Shown in pieces: positions 56,082-64,000 of a stretch of 64,000 nt of DNA; position 1 is the stretch's first letter; each line of letters starts with the position of its first letter. The stretch spans positions 1 through 64,000 of the forward strand of contig NZ_JAAXLJ010000008.1 of assembly GCF_012641075.1 (NCBI RefSeq), in the 5' to 3' direction. The position numbers and the translations under genes are program-made. Below the pieces are notes generated by a model. That model was not told where the DNA came from. It searched no databases and worked only from the letters and a program-made list of their open reading frames with translations. Origin of the DNA: Secundilactobacillus angelensis. Its GTDB lineage: Bacteria; Bacillota; Bacilli; Lactobacillales; Lactobacillaceae.

Positions 56082-58253
56082 ATGAGTTTAAAAGAGCTTA
56101 AAGATGTCACTTATTATGATCTCAACAACGAAATCAACATTCCAGTCAACGGTCAGATTCCGCTGAATAAAGACCAAGAAGCCTTACAAGCCTTCTTGAA
56201 GCAAAACGTTGAACCCAACACCATGAAATTCGATTCTTTACAGGATCGTTTCAACTATTTATTGGATAACGACTATATCGAATCAGATTTTTATAACAAG
56301 TACAAGTTTGACTTTATTCAGTCACTATACGATTATCTGAAATCCCAAGATTTTCATTTTAAATCATTCATGGCTGCTTACAAGTTTTATGCACAGTACG
56401 CACTACGGACTAACGACAACGATTACTACTTGGAAAACTACATTGACCGTGTGGCGTTGAACGCACTGTACTTCGCTGATGGTGATGAACAACTGGCTAT
56501 GGATCTGGCTGATGAAATGGTGCATCAACGTTATCAACCAGCTACCCCCAGTTTCTTAAACGCCGGCCGTAAGCAACGTGGTGAACTGGTATCATGTTTC
56601 TTAATTCAAACCACTGATGATATGAACACGATTGGCCGGACCATCAACTCGGCACTACAGTTGTCACGAATCGGTGGCGGGGTTGGTATCAACCTGTCCA
56701 ACCTGCGTGGTGCTGGTGACCCAATCAAAAACATTGAAGGTGCAGCTAGCGGCGTTGTTCCCGTCATGAAGTTACTTGAAGACAGTTTTTCATACTCTAA
56801 CCAGTTAGGCCAACGCCAAGGTGCCGGTGTCGTTTACCTGAGCGTCTTCCACCCAGATATCATTGCGTTTCTCTCTGCAAAGAAAGAAAACGCCGACGAA
56901 AAGATTCGGCTTAAAACTTTGTCGCTGGGAATTACTGTCCCAGACAAGTTTTACGAACTTTGCCGTGATAATCAGGAGATGTACTTGTTCAGTCCCTACG
57001 ATGTTGAACGGGAATATGGCAAACCATTTAGCTACGTTGATATCACTAAAGAGTACGATAACATGGTGGCTAACGACGCAATCCACAAAAAGAAGTTACC
57101 CGCTCGTGAACTCGAAACAGAAATCGGCAAGTTGCAGCAGGAATCTGGCTACCCATACATCATCAACATTGATACCGCCAACCGGGACAACCCTATCGAC
57201 GGTCGGATCGTGATGAGTAACCTCTGCTCAGAGATTCTTCAGGTTCAAACACCATCTACGGTGGATAACACCCAGACTTACGTTCAAATGGGCCGAGATA
57301 TTTCCTGCAACTTGGGATCAACCAACATCGTTAACTTGATGGCTAGTCCCGACTTTGGCCACTCCGTTGAGACCATGGTCCGGGCATTGACGTTCATCAC
57401 GGATCATTCTGACATCGACGTCGTACCTTCTATTCAAAACGGTAACAAACTTGGTCACACCATTGGTCTTGGTGGCATGGGGCTTCACAGTTTCTTTGCT
57501 AAAAACCAAATGATGTATGGCGATCCCGAAACCGTTGAATTCACTAACATCTACTTCATGCTGTTAAACTACTGGACGCTGGTTGCCTCTAACCACATTG
57601 CTAAAGAACGTCACACGACTTTTTACAATTTTGATAAGAGTGATTACGCTAACGGCAGTTACTTCGACAAGTACACGAATCAAAACGGTGAATTTTTGCC
57701 ACAGTCAGACAAAGTTAAGTCACTCTTTAAGGACACTTTCATTCCAACCGCGGCTGACTGGGAAAAACTTAAGCAAGCAGTCATGAAAGATGGCTTGTAC
57801 CACCAAAACCGTTTGGCGGTTGCGCCTAATGGCTCAATTTCTTACATTAACGACACCACTGCCAGTTTGCACCCCATCATCAACCGAATCGAAGAACGCC
57901 AAGAAAAGAAAATTGGTAATATCTATTACCCCGCTCCTTACTTGTCTAACGAAACGTTACCTTATTATAAGTCAGCCTATGATACTGACATGCGCAAAGT
58001 AATTGATGTCTACGCTGCCGCGCAACAACACGTTGACCAAGGTATGAGTATGACACTCTTCATGCGCTCAACAATCCCAGAAGGCTTGTACGAATGGAAG
58101 AACGGTCGAACGAATAAGATGACGACCCGTGATTTGACGATTCTGCGGAACTACGCTCACAAAAAGGGCCTCAAGTCGATCTACTACGTCCGGACATTTA
58201 CGGATGATGCGGATGAAATCGGCGCTAACCAATGCGAAAGCTGCGTTATTTAA
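56082..58253 (+). CDS. nrdE: Class Ib ribonucleotide reductase alpha subunit NrdE
   Basis: 723 residues. Reduces ribonucleoside diphosphates. Active-site region includes SCFLIQTTDDMN (first redox Cys), VMSNLCSEIL with the thiyl-radical Cys, CNLGSTNIVNL (second redox Cys) and the C-terminal CESC pair (CESCVI) that exchanges electrons with NrdH. The overall activity (ATP-cone) domain is short or absent, as normal for NrdE. SD is weak (AAAAGAGTG). Confidence 0.97.
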   Translation: MSLKELKDVTYYDLNNEINIPVNGQIPLNKDQEALQAFLKQNVEPNTMKFDSLQDRFNYLLDNDYIESDFYNKYKFDFIQSLYDYLKSQDFHFKSFMAAYKFYAQYALRTNDNDYYLENYIDRVALNALYFADGDEQLAMDLADEMVHQRYQPATPSFLNAGRKQRGELVSCFLIQTTDDMNTIGRTINSALQLSRIGGGVGINLSNLRGAGDPIKNIEGAASGVVPVMKLLEDSFSYSNQLGQRQGAGVVYLSVFHPDIIAFLSAKKENADEKIRLKTLSLGITVPDKFYELCRDNQEMYLFSPYDVEREYGKPFSYVDITKEYDNMVANDAIHKKKLPARELETEIGKLQQESGYPYIINIDTANRDNPIDGRIVMSNLCSEILQVQTPSTVDNTQTYVQMGRDISCNLGSTNIVNLMASPDFGHSVETMVRALTFITDHSDIDVVPSIQNGNKLGHTIGLGGMGLHSFFAKNQMMYGDPETVEFTNIYFMLLNYWTLVASNHIAKERHTTFYNFDKSDYANGSYFDKYTNQNGEFLPQSDKVKSLFKDTFIPTAADWEKLKQAVMKDGLYHQNRLAVAPNGSISYINDTTASLHPIINRIEERQEKKIGNIYYPAPYLSNETLPYYKSAYDTDMRKVIDVYAAAQQHVDQGMSMTLFMRSTIPEGLYEWKNGRTNKMTTRDLTILRNYAHKKGLKSIYYVRTFTDDADEIGANQCESCVI

Positions 58254-58298
58254 CCAAGTAGTCAAACCGTTAAAATTAGACACTAAAGGAGCAGGAAA

Positions 58299-59255
58299 AT
58301 GACAGAATCATACCATGCAATTAACTGGAACGCGGTGGACGATCAAATCGACAAGGCCACCTGGGAAAAACTAACGGAACAATTTTGGCTGGATACCCGG
58401 ATTCCGCTTTCAAATGACTTAGATGATTGGCGCGAGCTGGATGATACACACAAGTGGGTCGTGGGTCACGTCTTCGGTGGTTTAACGCTACTGGATACAT
58501 TACAATCTCAAGACGGAATGGCTTCATTGAGAAAAGATACACAGACTCAACACGAAATGGCCGTCTTGAACAACATCCAATTCATGGAATCTGTCCATGC
58601 CAAAAGTTACTCATCAATCTTTACAACCTTAAATACGCCAGATGAAATCGATGAGATTTTTAATTGGAGCGATTCTGAAGAATTTTTGCAAAACAAAGCT
58701 TTACGAATTCGCGATCTGTACCATGATGATGGTCATCCATTGAAGAAGAAGATTGCCAACGTTTTCCTTGAAACCTTCCTCTTCTATTCTGGCTTCTTTA
58801 CCCCACTTTACTATCTTGGACATAATAAATTAGCCAACGTTGCCGAAATCATCAAGTTGATTTTGCGTGATGAATCCGTCCATGGTACCTATATTGGCTA
58901 CAAGTTCCAAATTGGCTTCAACCAGTTAGGTGAAAACGAACAACAAGACCTGAAAGACTGGATGTTCAACTTTTTGTACGAATTGTACGAAAACGAAGAA
59001 AAATACACCCACTTAGTTTATGATCAAGTTGGTTGGACCGATGAAGTATTATCATTTATCCGTTACAACGCGAATAAAGCGTTGATGAATCTCGGTCAAG
59101 ATCCGTTGTTCCCAGATACTGCAGATGATGTCAACCCAATCGTTATGAACGGGATTTCAACCACCACTGCCAATCATGATTTCTTCTCCCAAGTGGGTAA
59201 CGGTTACCTCTTAGGAAACGTGGAAGCCATGCAGGATAGCGATTACGATATTTAA
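58299..59255 (+). CDS. nrdF: Class Ib ribonucleotide reductase beta subunit NrdF
   Basis: 318 residues, AAAGGAG upstream. Holds the Mn/Fe-tyrosyl radical. Metal ligands and radical: LDTLQSQD (Asp), FMESVHAKSYSSIF (Glu, His and radical Tyr), LETFLFYSGF (Glu), LRDESVHGTYIGYKF (Glu, His). Follows nrdE by 45 bp. NrdI, which activates the manganese form, is not in this window. Confidence 0.97.
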   Translation: MTESYHAINWNAVDDQIDKATWEKLTEQFWLDTRIPLSNDLDDWRELDDTHKWVVGHVFGGLTLLDTLQSQDGMASLRKDTQTQHEMAVLNNIQFMESVHAKSYSSIFTTLNTPDEIDEIFNWSDSEEFLQNKALRIRDLYHDDGHPLKKKIANVFLETFLFYSGFFTPLYYLGHNKLANVAEIIKLILRDESVHGTYIGYKFQIGFNQLGENEQQDLKDWMFNFLYELYENEEKYTHLVYDQVGWTDEVLSFIRYNANKALMNLGQDPLFPDTADDVNPIVMNGISTTTANHDFFSQVGNGYLLGNVEAMQDSDYDI

Positions 59256-59278
59256 GCGATAAAATTTTTAACAAAATT

Positions 59279-59318
59279 AAGGATGACGTCTTGAAACATA
59301 AAGACGTCATCCTTTTTG
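59279..59318 (+). terminator. nrdF terminator
   Basis: 14-bp perfect stem (aaggatgacgtctt / aagacgtcatcctt), 8-base loop, followed by TTTTT. Confidence 0.9.
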
Positions 59319-59475
59319 TTTTAGCCGGCAACGAGCCACCATCGACGTTACCAGCTGTTAGCCTTATAAAATAAGATCCTAAGGTAACTTATCGTTGTCT
59401 CCAAGTAAATACCTTATTCTAAATAATACGCACTCACAGTCAGATTTAGAGCTATCAGGTCTTAGCAGAGCGCAA
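59319..59475. other. Spacer between convergent nrd and rpl operons
   Basis: About 155 bp between two terminators. I see no gene, repeat or RNA in it. Confidence 0.6.
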
Positions 59476-59507
59476 AAAAAGCATCGCGCAATTGCGCGAT
59501 GCTTTTT
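59476..59507 (-). terminator. rplJL terminator
   Basis: A perfect 32-bp palindrome (AAAAAGCATCGCGCAA and its complement) followed on the minus strand by T; 17 bp past the rplL stop. Confidence 0.9.
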
Positions 59508-59524
59508 GAACGGGTTGCCTTAAA

Positions 59525-59890
59525 TTACTTAAGGGTAACCACGCCACCAACTTCTTCAAGCTTAGCTTTAAGATCGTTGGCTTCGTCTTCTGAAACGCCT
59601 TCCTTGATAACTGAAGGTACGTTATCAACAAGACCCTTAGCATCCTTCAAACCAAGACCAGTGATCTCACGGACAGCCTTGATAGCCTTAACCTTTTGGT
59701 CACCTGATTCAGTTAATTCAACATCGTATGAATCCTTAGCAGCACCAGCATCGGCACCACCAGCAGCTACAGCAACAGGAGCAGCAGCTGAAACATCGAA
59801 TTCTTCTTCGATTGCCTTAACAAGGTCGTTTAAATCTGAGATTGACGCTTCTTTTAATGAAGCGATGATAGCATCTTTATCAAAAGCCAT
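59525..59890 (-). CDS. rplL: Ribosomal protein L7/L12
   Basis: 121 residues from ATG 59890 (GGAGG upstream). Stalk protein that recruits translation GTPases. N-terminal dimerisation helices, Ala-rich hinge ([19 protein letters not shown]) and C-terminal domain [27 protein letters not shown]. Confidence 0.98.
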   Translation of the reverse strand: MAFDKDAIIASLKEASISDLNDLVKAIEEEFDVSAAAPVAVAAGGADAGAAKDSYDVELTESGDQKVKAIKAVREITGLGLKDAKGLVDNVPSVIKEGVSEDEANDLKAKLEEVGGVVTLK

Positions 59891-59937
59891 TTTTGTTTCC
59901 TCCATTTTATATTGAATAAGTTATTTGAGATACAGGG

Positions 59938-60441
59938 TTAGGCAGCTTCGCCGTCACCCTTGTCAGCGACTGCCTTAACCGCACGCGCAATTTTACGCAT
60001 TGGATCAGACAAGGCACTAGCAAGCATTGACAACAAGTCTTCACGACTTGGCATCGTAGCGTAAGCGTTGATTTCATCAATAGAAGCAACCTTACCTTCA
60101 ACCATACCACCCTTAAGACTCAAGGCATCATGGCTGTCAGCAAACTTCTTCAAGATCTTAGCAGGTGCAATTGCATCTTCGTCAGAAAAGGCAACGGCAG
60201 TAGGACCAACGAAAGTATCGTTTAAGTCTGCATAACCAGCTTTTTCAGCAGCACGGGTCAAAATCTTGTTCTTGATGACACTCATTGAAACACCGGCATC
60301 ACGTAATTGCTTACGTAAGTCAGTCACTTCAGCAACCGTTAAACCACGGTAGTCAACGACAATAGCTGACTGGGCGTTATTAAAACGTTCAGTGGCTTCT
60401 TCGACTGCCTTAGCTTTGATTGCAACAGTTTCTTTACTCAT
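59938..60441 (-). CDS. rplJ: Ribosomal protein L10
   Basis: 167 residues from ATG 60441 (AGGAGG 8 bp upstream). Base of the L7/L12 stalk, and autogenous repressor through the leader RNA upstream. [26 protein letters not shown] is diagnostic. Confidence 0.98.
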   Translation of the reverse strand: MSKETVAIKAKAVEEATERFNNAQSAIVVDYRGLTVAEVTDLRKQLRDAGVSMSVIKNKILTRAAEKAGYADLNDTFVGPTAVAFSDEDAIAPAKILKKFADSHDALSLKGGMVEGKVASIDEINAYATMPSREDLLSMLASALSDPMRKIARAVKAVADKGDGEAA

Positions 60442-60470
60442 TAGTTTCACCTCCTGAAAAATTTTAGGAA

Positions 60471-60588
60471 TAAAAAATCCCTATGTCCGCCAGGCATAGA
60501 GAGAAATGTAAAACTAAATTCACATCTTCCTCGGCAGGTAGATTAAGGCTTTCGCCACCTGAGTCTTGGGCAGAACAAATATCAACTT
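60471..60588 (-). ncRNA. L10 (rplJL) autoregulatory leader
   Basis: The minus-strand leader contains CCCAAGACTCAGGTGGCGAA and CTTAATCTACCTGCCGAGG, the conserved L10/L12-binding kink-turn region. It is followed by a small hairpin (CTATGCC / GGACATAG) and GGATTTTTT, a likely attenuator, before the rplJ SD. Confidence 0.85.
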
Positions 60589-60592
60589 GTTA

Positions 60593-60621
60593 AGCATACC
60601 GAATGCTAGAACAAAAGTCAA
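60593..60621 (-). promoter_or_regulatory. rplJL promoter
   Basis: Minus strand: -35 TTGACT (60621-60616), 17-bp spacer, -10 TATGCT (60598-60593), immediately after rplA and before the L10 leader. Confidence 0.8.
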
Positions 60622-60640
60622 TACGGGATTTTCTATTTAA

Positions 60641-61333
60641 TTAAAGGGATGCCACATCAACGTTGACACTTGGGCCAAAGGTTGATGAGATCGATACGTG
60701 TTGTACGTAAGTCCCCTTAACAGCTGCAGGACGGGCTGAAACAACCACGTTCGCAATTGTCTTCAAGTTTTCAACTAACTTGTCAGCATCGAATGATACC
60801 TTACCAACAGGAACAGCAACGTTACCGTCACGATCAGTCCGGTAAGTAACCTTACCAGCCTTAGAATCGTTAACAGCCTTCGTTACGTCCATAGTAACAG
60901 TACCAGTCTTAGGGTTAGGCATTAAGCCTTTAGGTCCAAGAACACGACCTAAACGACCAACTTGGGCCATCATATCTGGTGTTGCAATTGCAACATCAAA
61001 GTCCAACCAGCCATCTTGGATCTTGGCAACTAAGTCGTCTTCACCAACAAAGTCAGCGCCAGCGGCTTGAGCTTCCTTAGCCTTGTCACCCTTAGCAAAT
61101 ACAACAACAGTCTGATCTTTACCAGTACCGTTAGGCAGAACAACTGCCCCACGAAGTTGTTGGTCAGCTTGCTTAGTATCTACGTTAAGCTTAAATGCAA
61201 TTTCAACCGTTGCATCAAACTTAGCAAAATCAATCTTCTTAACTAAATCAACAGCTTCATCAAGTGCGTAGTTCTTTTCAGCTTCTACTTGCTTGACAGC
61301 GTCTTGATACTTTTTACCTCTTTTATGAGCCAT
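60641..61333 (-). CDS. rplA: Ribosomal protein L1
   Basis: 230 residues from ATG 61333 (GGAGG upstream). L1 stalk protein; it represses rplKA translation in many bacteria. Family block [16 protein letters not shown] is intact. It follows rplK by 95 bp. Confidence 0.98.
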   Translation of the reverse strand: MAHKRGKKYQDAVKQVEAEKNYALDEAVDLVKKIDFAKFDATVEIAFKLNVDTKQADQQLRGAVVLPNGTGKDQTVVVFAKGDKAKEAQAAGADFVGEDDLVAKIQDGWLDFDVAIATPDMMAQVGRLGRVLGPKGLMPNPKTGTVTMDVTKAVNDSKAGKVTYRTDRDGNVAVPVGKVSFDADKLVENLKTIANVVVSARPAAVKGTYVQHVSISSTFGPSVNVDVASL

Positions 61334-61428
61334 CTTGTGAATTCCTCCTTGCAAATGTGGTTATAACGGCTTGGCCTCCCACTTGATACATTTGCTTTAA
61401 CAAAGTATCCGTAGTGTTGTAGCTGGGA

Positions 61429-61854
61429 TTAACCTTCTACAGTGAAGCCCATGCTACGAGCAGTACCTTCAACCATGCGCATTGCTGCTTCAACGTCAGC
61501 AGCGTTTAGGTCTTGCATTTTGGTCTCAGCGATTTGCTTAACTTGATCCTTGGTTACCTTAGCAACCTTTTTCGTGTTAGGTTCGCCTGAACCATGTTCA
61601 ACACCGGCGGCCTTCTTTAAAAGAACGGCTGCTGGCGGAGTCTTAGTTACGAAGTCGAATGAACGATCCTCGTAAACCGTAATAACAACTGGAATGATCA
61701 TCCCAGCTTGATCGGCAGTACGAGCGTTAAAATCCTTCGTAAAGCCCATGATGTTAATTCCGGCTTGGCCCAATGCTGGACCAACTGGCGGAGCTGGTGT
61801 TGCTTTACCCGCAGGAATTTGCAATTTAACAATATTAGCTACTTTTTTAGCCAC
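61429..61854 (-). CDS. rplK: Ribosomal protein L11
   Basis: 141 residues from GTG 61854 (AGGAGG 8 bp upstream), giving (M)[19 protein letters not shown]; the frame to 61947 is an extension without support. Part of the GTPase-associated centre with the [17 protein letters not shown] block. Confidence 0.98.
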   Translation of the reverse strand: MAKKVANIVKLQIPAGKATPAPPVGPALGQAGINIMGFTKDFNARTADQAGMIIPVVITVYEDRSFDFVTKTPPAAVLLKKAAGVEHGSGEPNTKKVAKVTKDQVKQIAETKMQDLNAADVEAAMRMVEGTARSMGFTVEG

Positions 61855-61983
61855 GAGACATACCTCCTTGAGTCCGTGTTGTGGTAAATGGAGAGCAGAT
61901 TTCTCCTCCCACACGTGTATGCAGAACATACTCATATAAACTACCACAATTACAACGTCTTGCCAAGTAATTATTCAGATTAT

Positions 61984-62532
61984 TTAGGCAACTGGATCAA
62001 CTTGATCAAAATTAAGTTCAGCACTCGTCTCACGGCCAAACATATTGATATTAACTTTAAGCTTACCCTTTTCGTGATCGATCTCGGTAATCTTGCCTTC
62101 CATGCCTGAAAAGGCACCATCAACGATTTTGACCGTATCATCAACGTCGACGTCGAGATCTTCATGCCGACTGCTCATACCTAGGCGCTTCAAGATCAAT
62201 TCAACTTCGTCTGGCAACAATGGCGTTGGCTTTGAGCCTTGACCATGAGAACCAATAAAGCCGGTAACCCCTGGTGTGTTACGCACAATGTACCATGCGT
62301 CATCCGTCATCACCATTTCAACCAAAACGTAACCTGGGAAGGTTTTATCCATCTTGATCTTTTCCTTACCGTTTTTAACTTCGCGTTCCTCTTCTTCTGG
62401 GACGACTACCCGAAAAATGTAGTCCTGCATCCCCATTGACTGGGCACGTGACTCCAAGTTCATCTTCACTTTGTTTTCATAGCCAGAATAGGTATGAAGG
62501 ACATACCATTGCTTTTCAGCTGATTCAACCAT
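61984..62532 (-). CDS. nusG: Transcription termination/antitermination protein NusG
   Basis: 182 residues from ATG 62532 (AGGAAAGG upstream). NGN domain WYVLHTYSGYENKVK...FPGYVLVEMVMTDDAWYIVRNTPGVTGFIG and C-terminal KOW domain (DTVKIVDGAFSGMEGKITEID). Located between secE and rplK. Confidence 0.97.
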   Translation of the reverse strand: MVESAEKQWYVLHTYSGYENKVKMNLESRAQSMGMQDYIFRVVVPEEEEREVKNGKEKIKMDKTFPGYVLVEMVMTDDAWYIVRNTPGVTGFIGSHGQGSKPTPLLPDEVELILKRLGMSSRHEDLDVDVDDTVKIVDGAFSGMEGKITEIDHEKGKLKVNINMFGRETSAELNFDQVDPVA

Positions 62533-62650
62533 TTTGTTCCATCCTTTCCTAAAGGGACTGACACTGTCATTAAAAATCAAAATAAAAAAACTCCGACCGC
62601 GCGAAGTTTTCAACAAAACCTATTATAGCATAGATTACCGTCTAGTGGCA

Positions 62651-62827
62651 TTAAGCCAAGAACTTTAATCCCAGTTGAACCAGATAGTCCACAAGTCCCA
62701 AGAAGATCGCCATGGATAAAGCAACGAAAATCACGCTGCTAGTATCCTTTCGTGTCTGTTTGGCATCAGGCCAAGAAACCTGCTTCATCTCATCTTTAAC
62801 ACCAACTAAAAATCTAAAAAAGCGCAT
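62651..62827 (-). CDS. secE: Preprotein translocase subunit SecE
   Basis: 58 residues, ATG 62827 with AAGGAGGAG upstream. Short amphipathic helix RFLVGVKDEMKQVSWPDAK containing the conserved SWP, followed by one transmembrane helix (SVIFVALSMAIFLGLVDYLV). Essential SecYEG subunit. The gene is short and easily missed by length filters; the rpmG-secE-nusG order confirms it. Confidence 0.95.
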   Translation of the reverse strand: MRFFRFLVGVKDEMKQVSWPDAKQTRKDTSSVIFVALSMAIFLGLVDYLVQLGLKFLA

Positions 62828-62857
62828 GAGCTCCTCCTTACACCGGGCATTCGCGCG

Positions 62858-63007
62858 TTACCGGGTCTCCCGATGTAACGTATGCTTACCACAGTACTTA
62901 CAGTACTTTTTTACTTCAAGTCGAACTTTACGATTAGGACTAGCCGGGACCGTGTAGTTCCGGGATCCACAGACAGAACATGCTAACGCAACTTTCTTTT
63001 GAGCCAC
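62858..63007 (-). CDS. rpmG: Ribosomal protein L33 (zinc-binding form)
   Basis: 49 residues from GTG 63007 (AAGGAGG 9 bp upstream), giving (M)[17 protein letters not shown]. Both CxxC pairs (CSVC, CKYC) are present, so this is the zinc-ribbon (C+) form. It lies 30 bp before secE. Confidence 0.95.
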   Translation of the reverse strand: MAQKKVALACSVCGSRNYTVPASPNRKVRLEVKKYCKYCGKHTLHRETR

Positions 63008-63087
63008 GTTCAACACCTCCTTATAGCAAGCTTCATAATAGCATCTACGCCGAGTATGTGTCAAGCAATGTTGAAACCCAACAAAAC

Positions 63088-63660
63088 TTATTTACGTTCT
63101 CTGATTTTGCGTTTTATCCGTTCATTGGCATTATGAAACTGGGTATGGGTAAGGCCAAGTCGCTGGCAGATCGTTTCTTCTGTTTCACCAGAGAGTAGCG
63201 CAATCAAAACTGACCGTTCCATTTTCGACATGTCCTTTTTCACTGTTTCCACGAGTTGCTGTTGAAAAATAACCCGCTTTTCAGATGAAAATAAATGTTC
63301 GTCTGCTAAGGTTTCTGAGAAATAAGTCGGGTTAGCATCGATGGAGGTAACCGGCCCCGTAGCCTTCCGCTTCTTGGCATTAATTCGCCGAGCGTAATCC
63401 CGCCTACGATTTAGCAAGGCAGCTTTCAAGTATGAGCCAAACGCATGCGTTCGTGTCACATCGAAACGGATCACCACTTCCCAGATCACGATTACTGATT
63501 CTTGAAGCCAATCAGACAGTTCTAATTCCTGCAAGTAATAACGGTTTTGAATACTTAATATGAGTGGCTTATAGCGGTTGATCAATTCTTGCAAGGCCTG
63601 TTCATTACCATCACGAGCCTGTTCAACCAACACCCAATCCGCTTCGTTTCCGACATGCAT
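63088..63660 (-). CDS. sigH: RNA polymerase sigma factor, SigH/ComX-like
   Basis: 190 residues, ATG preceded by GGAGG. Sigma-70 group: region 2 at about 25-85 ([38 protein letters not shown]) and region 4 at about 145-187 ([32 protein letters not shown]). Location just before rpmG-secE-nusG is that of SigH in Bacillus and lactobacilli, where it controls competence genes such as comFA in some species. Divergence from Bacillus SigH is strong, so the regulon is uncertain. Confidence 0.85.
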   Translation of the reverse strand: MHVGNEADWVLVEQARDGNEQALQELINRYKPLILSIQNRYYLQELELSDWLQESVIVIWEVVIRFDVTRTHAFGSYLKAALLNRRRDYARRINAKKRKATGPVTSIDANPTYFSETLADEHLFSSEKRVIFQQQLVETVKKDMSKMERSVLIALLSGETEETICQRLGLTHTQFHNANERIKRKIRERK

Positions 63661-63754
63661 ATTGTTTCCTCCATTATGAGTAGTTCACCATTGGAAACAA
63701 TATAACAACCCGTGTTATTGGTGTATACCAAACGTAAAGCCCCATTGTACAAAT

Positions 63755-63842
63755 AAAAAACAACCGATTCGTGAAATTCAGCTAGTAGTATAACGGTACT
63801 CCCGTTTATGCTGCTAGTCCAAAAATCGAATCGATTGTTTTT
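63755..63842 (-). terminator. Long bipartite hairpin between the right-edge gene and sigH
   Basis: Outer 16-bp stem (63756-63771 with 63827-63842, one G-U) encloses an inner 15-bp stem with one bulge (63782-63796 with 63802-63817). The minus strand continues with TTTTTT, so it can terminate the upstream gene; its size and position 95 bp before sigH also suit an attenuator. Confidence 0.7.
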
Positions 63843-63858
63843 AACGGTCACTTTTCGG

Positions 63859-64000
63859 TTAGACATCTGGATGATGCTCATCACCCAAATGATCACGCAG
63901 TTTTTCTAACTTAGATAATTGGCCTTCGCTCCATGGCGAATGGCGAACCTGGCCTTTATCAGCAAACTTGACTGCTTGCGTATGAACTTCTTTGCGAGTT
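63859..64000 (-). CDS. C-terminal end of a gene, possibly YacP-type NYN-domain protein (partial)
   Basis: The last 46 codons of a minus-strand frame ending in HHPDV and TAA at 63861-63859. The tail is charged (RHSPWSEGQLSKLEKLRDHLGDEHH). Identification rests on synteny only: yacP (an NYN-domain ribonuclease-like protein) or rlmB normally precedes sigH here. No catalytic motif is in the visible part. Confidence 0.4.
   Translation of the reverse strand, partial: TRKEVHTQAVKFADKGQVRHSPWSEGQLSKLEKLRDHLGDEHHPDV

Noticed and set aside
63582-63896. 104-residue minus-strand frame across the sigH start
   Set aside because: It overlaps the sigH N-terminus in another frame and consists mostly of the long hairpin region.

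Overview
The window is a low-to-moderate GC Firmicute chromosome segment and almost certainly comes from the family Lactobacillaceae. The evidence is the gene order uvrBA-GNAT-trxB-gpsA-lgt-hprK-phoU-pst-phoRP-PDZ-prfB-secA-hpf-comFC-comFA-yvyE-tagO, HPr kinase, a CIRCE-controlled groESL, Rex, class Ib ribonucleotide reductase, Gram-positive Shine-Dalgarno sites (AGGAGG) and frequent TTG/GTG starts. The species cannot be fixed from sequence reading alone. Nearly all of it is conserved core chromosome; the clear accessory part is the left 7.5 kb.

Layout, left to right. (1) 1-7490, minus strand: a surface-glycoprotein locus with a glycosyltransferase (gtfA-like), a short GtfB-like partner, and a very large Ser/Ala/Thr-rich adhesin that runs off the left edge (1600 codons visible, not closed). 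(2) 7957-12845: uvrB-uvrA excision repair behind a LexA-type box. (3) 13015-18455: acetyltransferase, thioredoxin reductase, glycerol-3-phosphate dehydrogenase, prolipoprotein transferase, HPr kinase/phosphorylase and two small YvlC/YvlD-like membrane proteins. (4) 18646-27105: phosphate regulon, with PDZ membrane protein-phoP-phoR, then a terminator and a Pho box, then pstS-pstC-pstA-pstB-pstB-phoU. (5) 27273-35688: prfB with a programmed +1 frameshift, secA, hpf, the comFA-comFC competence pair, yvyE and tagO. (6) 35967-39196: an LrgAB/PftAB-like membrane pair under two cre-like sites, and a KimA-type potassium importer. (7) 39515-44532: groESL, rex and an ABC-F ATPase. (8) 44595-51549: tmk-darA-holB-yabA-rsmI-thioesterase-tsaB-rimI-rimI-tsaD, covering replication support and t6A tRNA modification. 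(9) 51785-55573: dnaX-ebfC-recR-yaaL, the SRP RNA gene and tadA. (10) 55755-59255, plus strand: nrdH-nrdE-nrdF behind a pair of NrdR boxes. (11) 59525-64000, minus strand: sigH-like sigma factor, rpmG, secE, nusG, rplK, rplA, L10 leader, rplJ, rplL, with the end of one more gene at the right edge.

Several circuits can be read directly from the DNA: LexA (uvrBA), PhoP (pst), CcpA (lrgAB-like), HrcA (groESL), NrdR (nrd), L10 autoregulation, RF2 autoregulation and intrinsic terminators at most unit ends. The most unusual items are the truncated GtfB-like partner beside the adhesin, a serine replacing the conserved Walker A glycine in one of two PstB proteins, a CIRCE with an extra half-site, palindrome-rich DNA before hprK, and a long two-part hairpin before the sigH-like gene. 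I did not find a complete, previously undescribed system.
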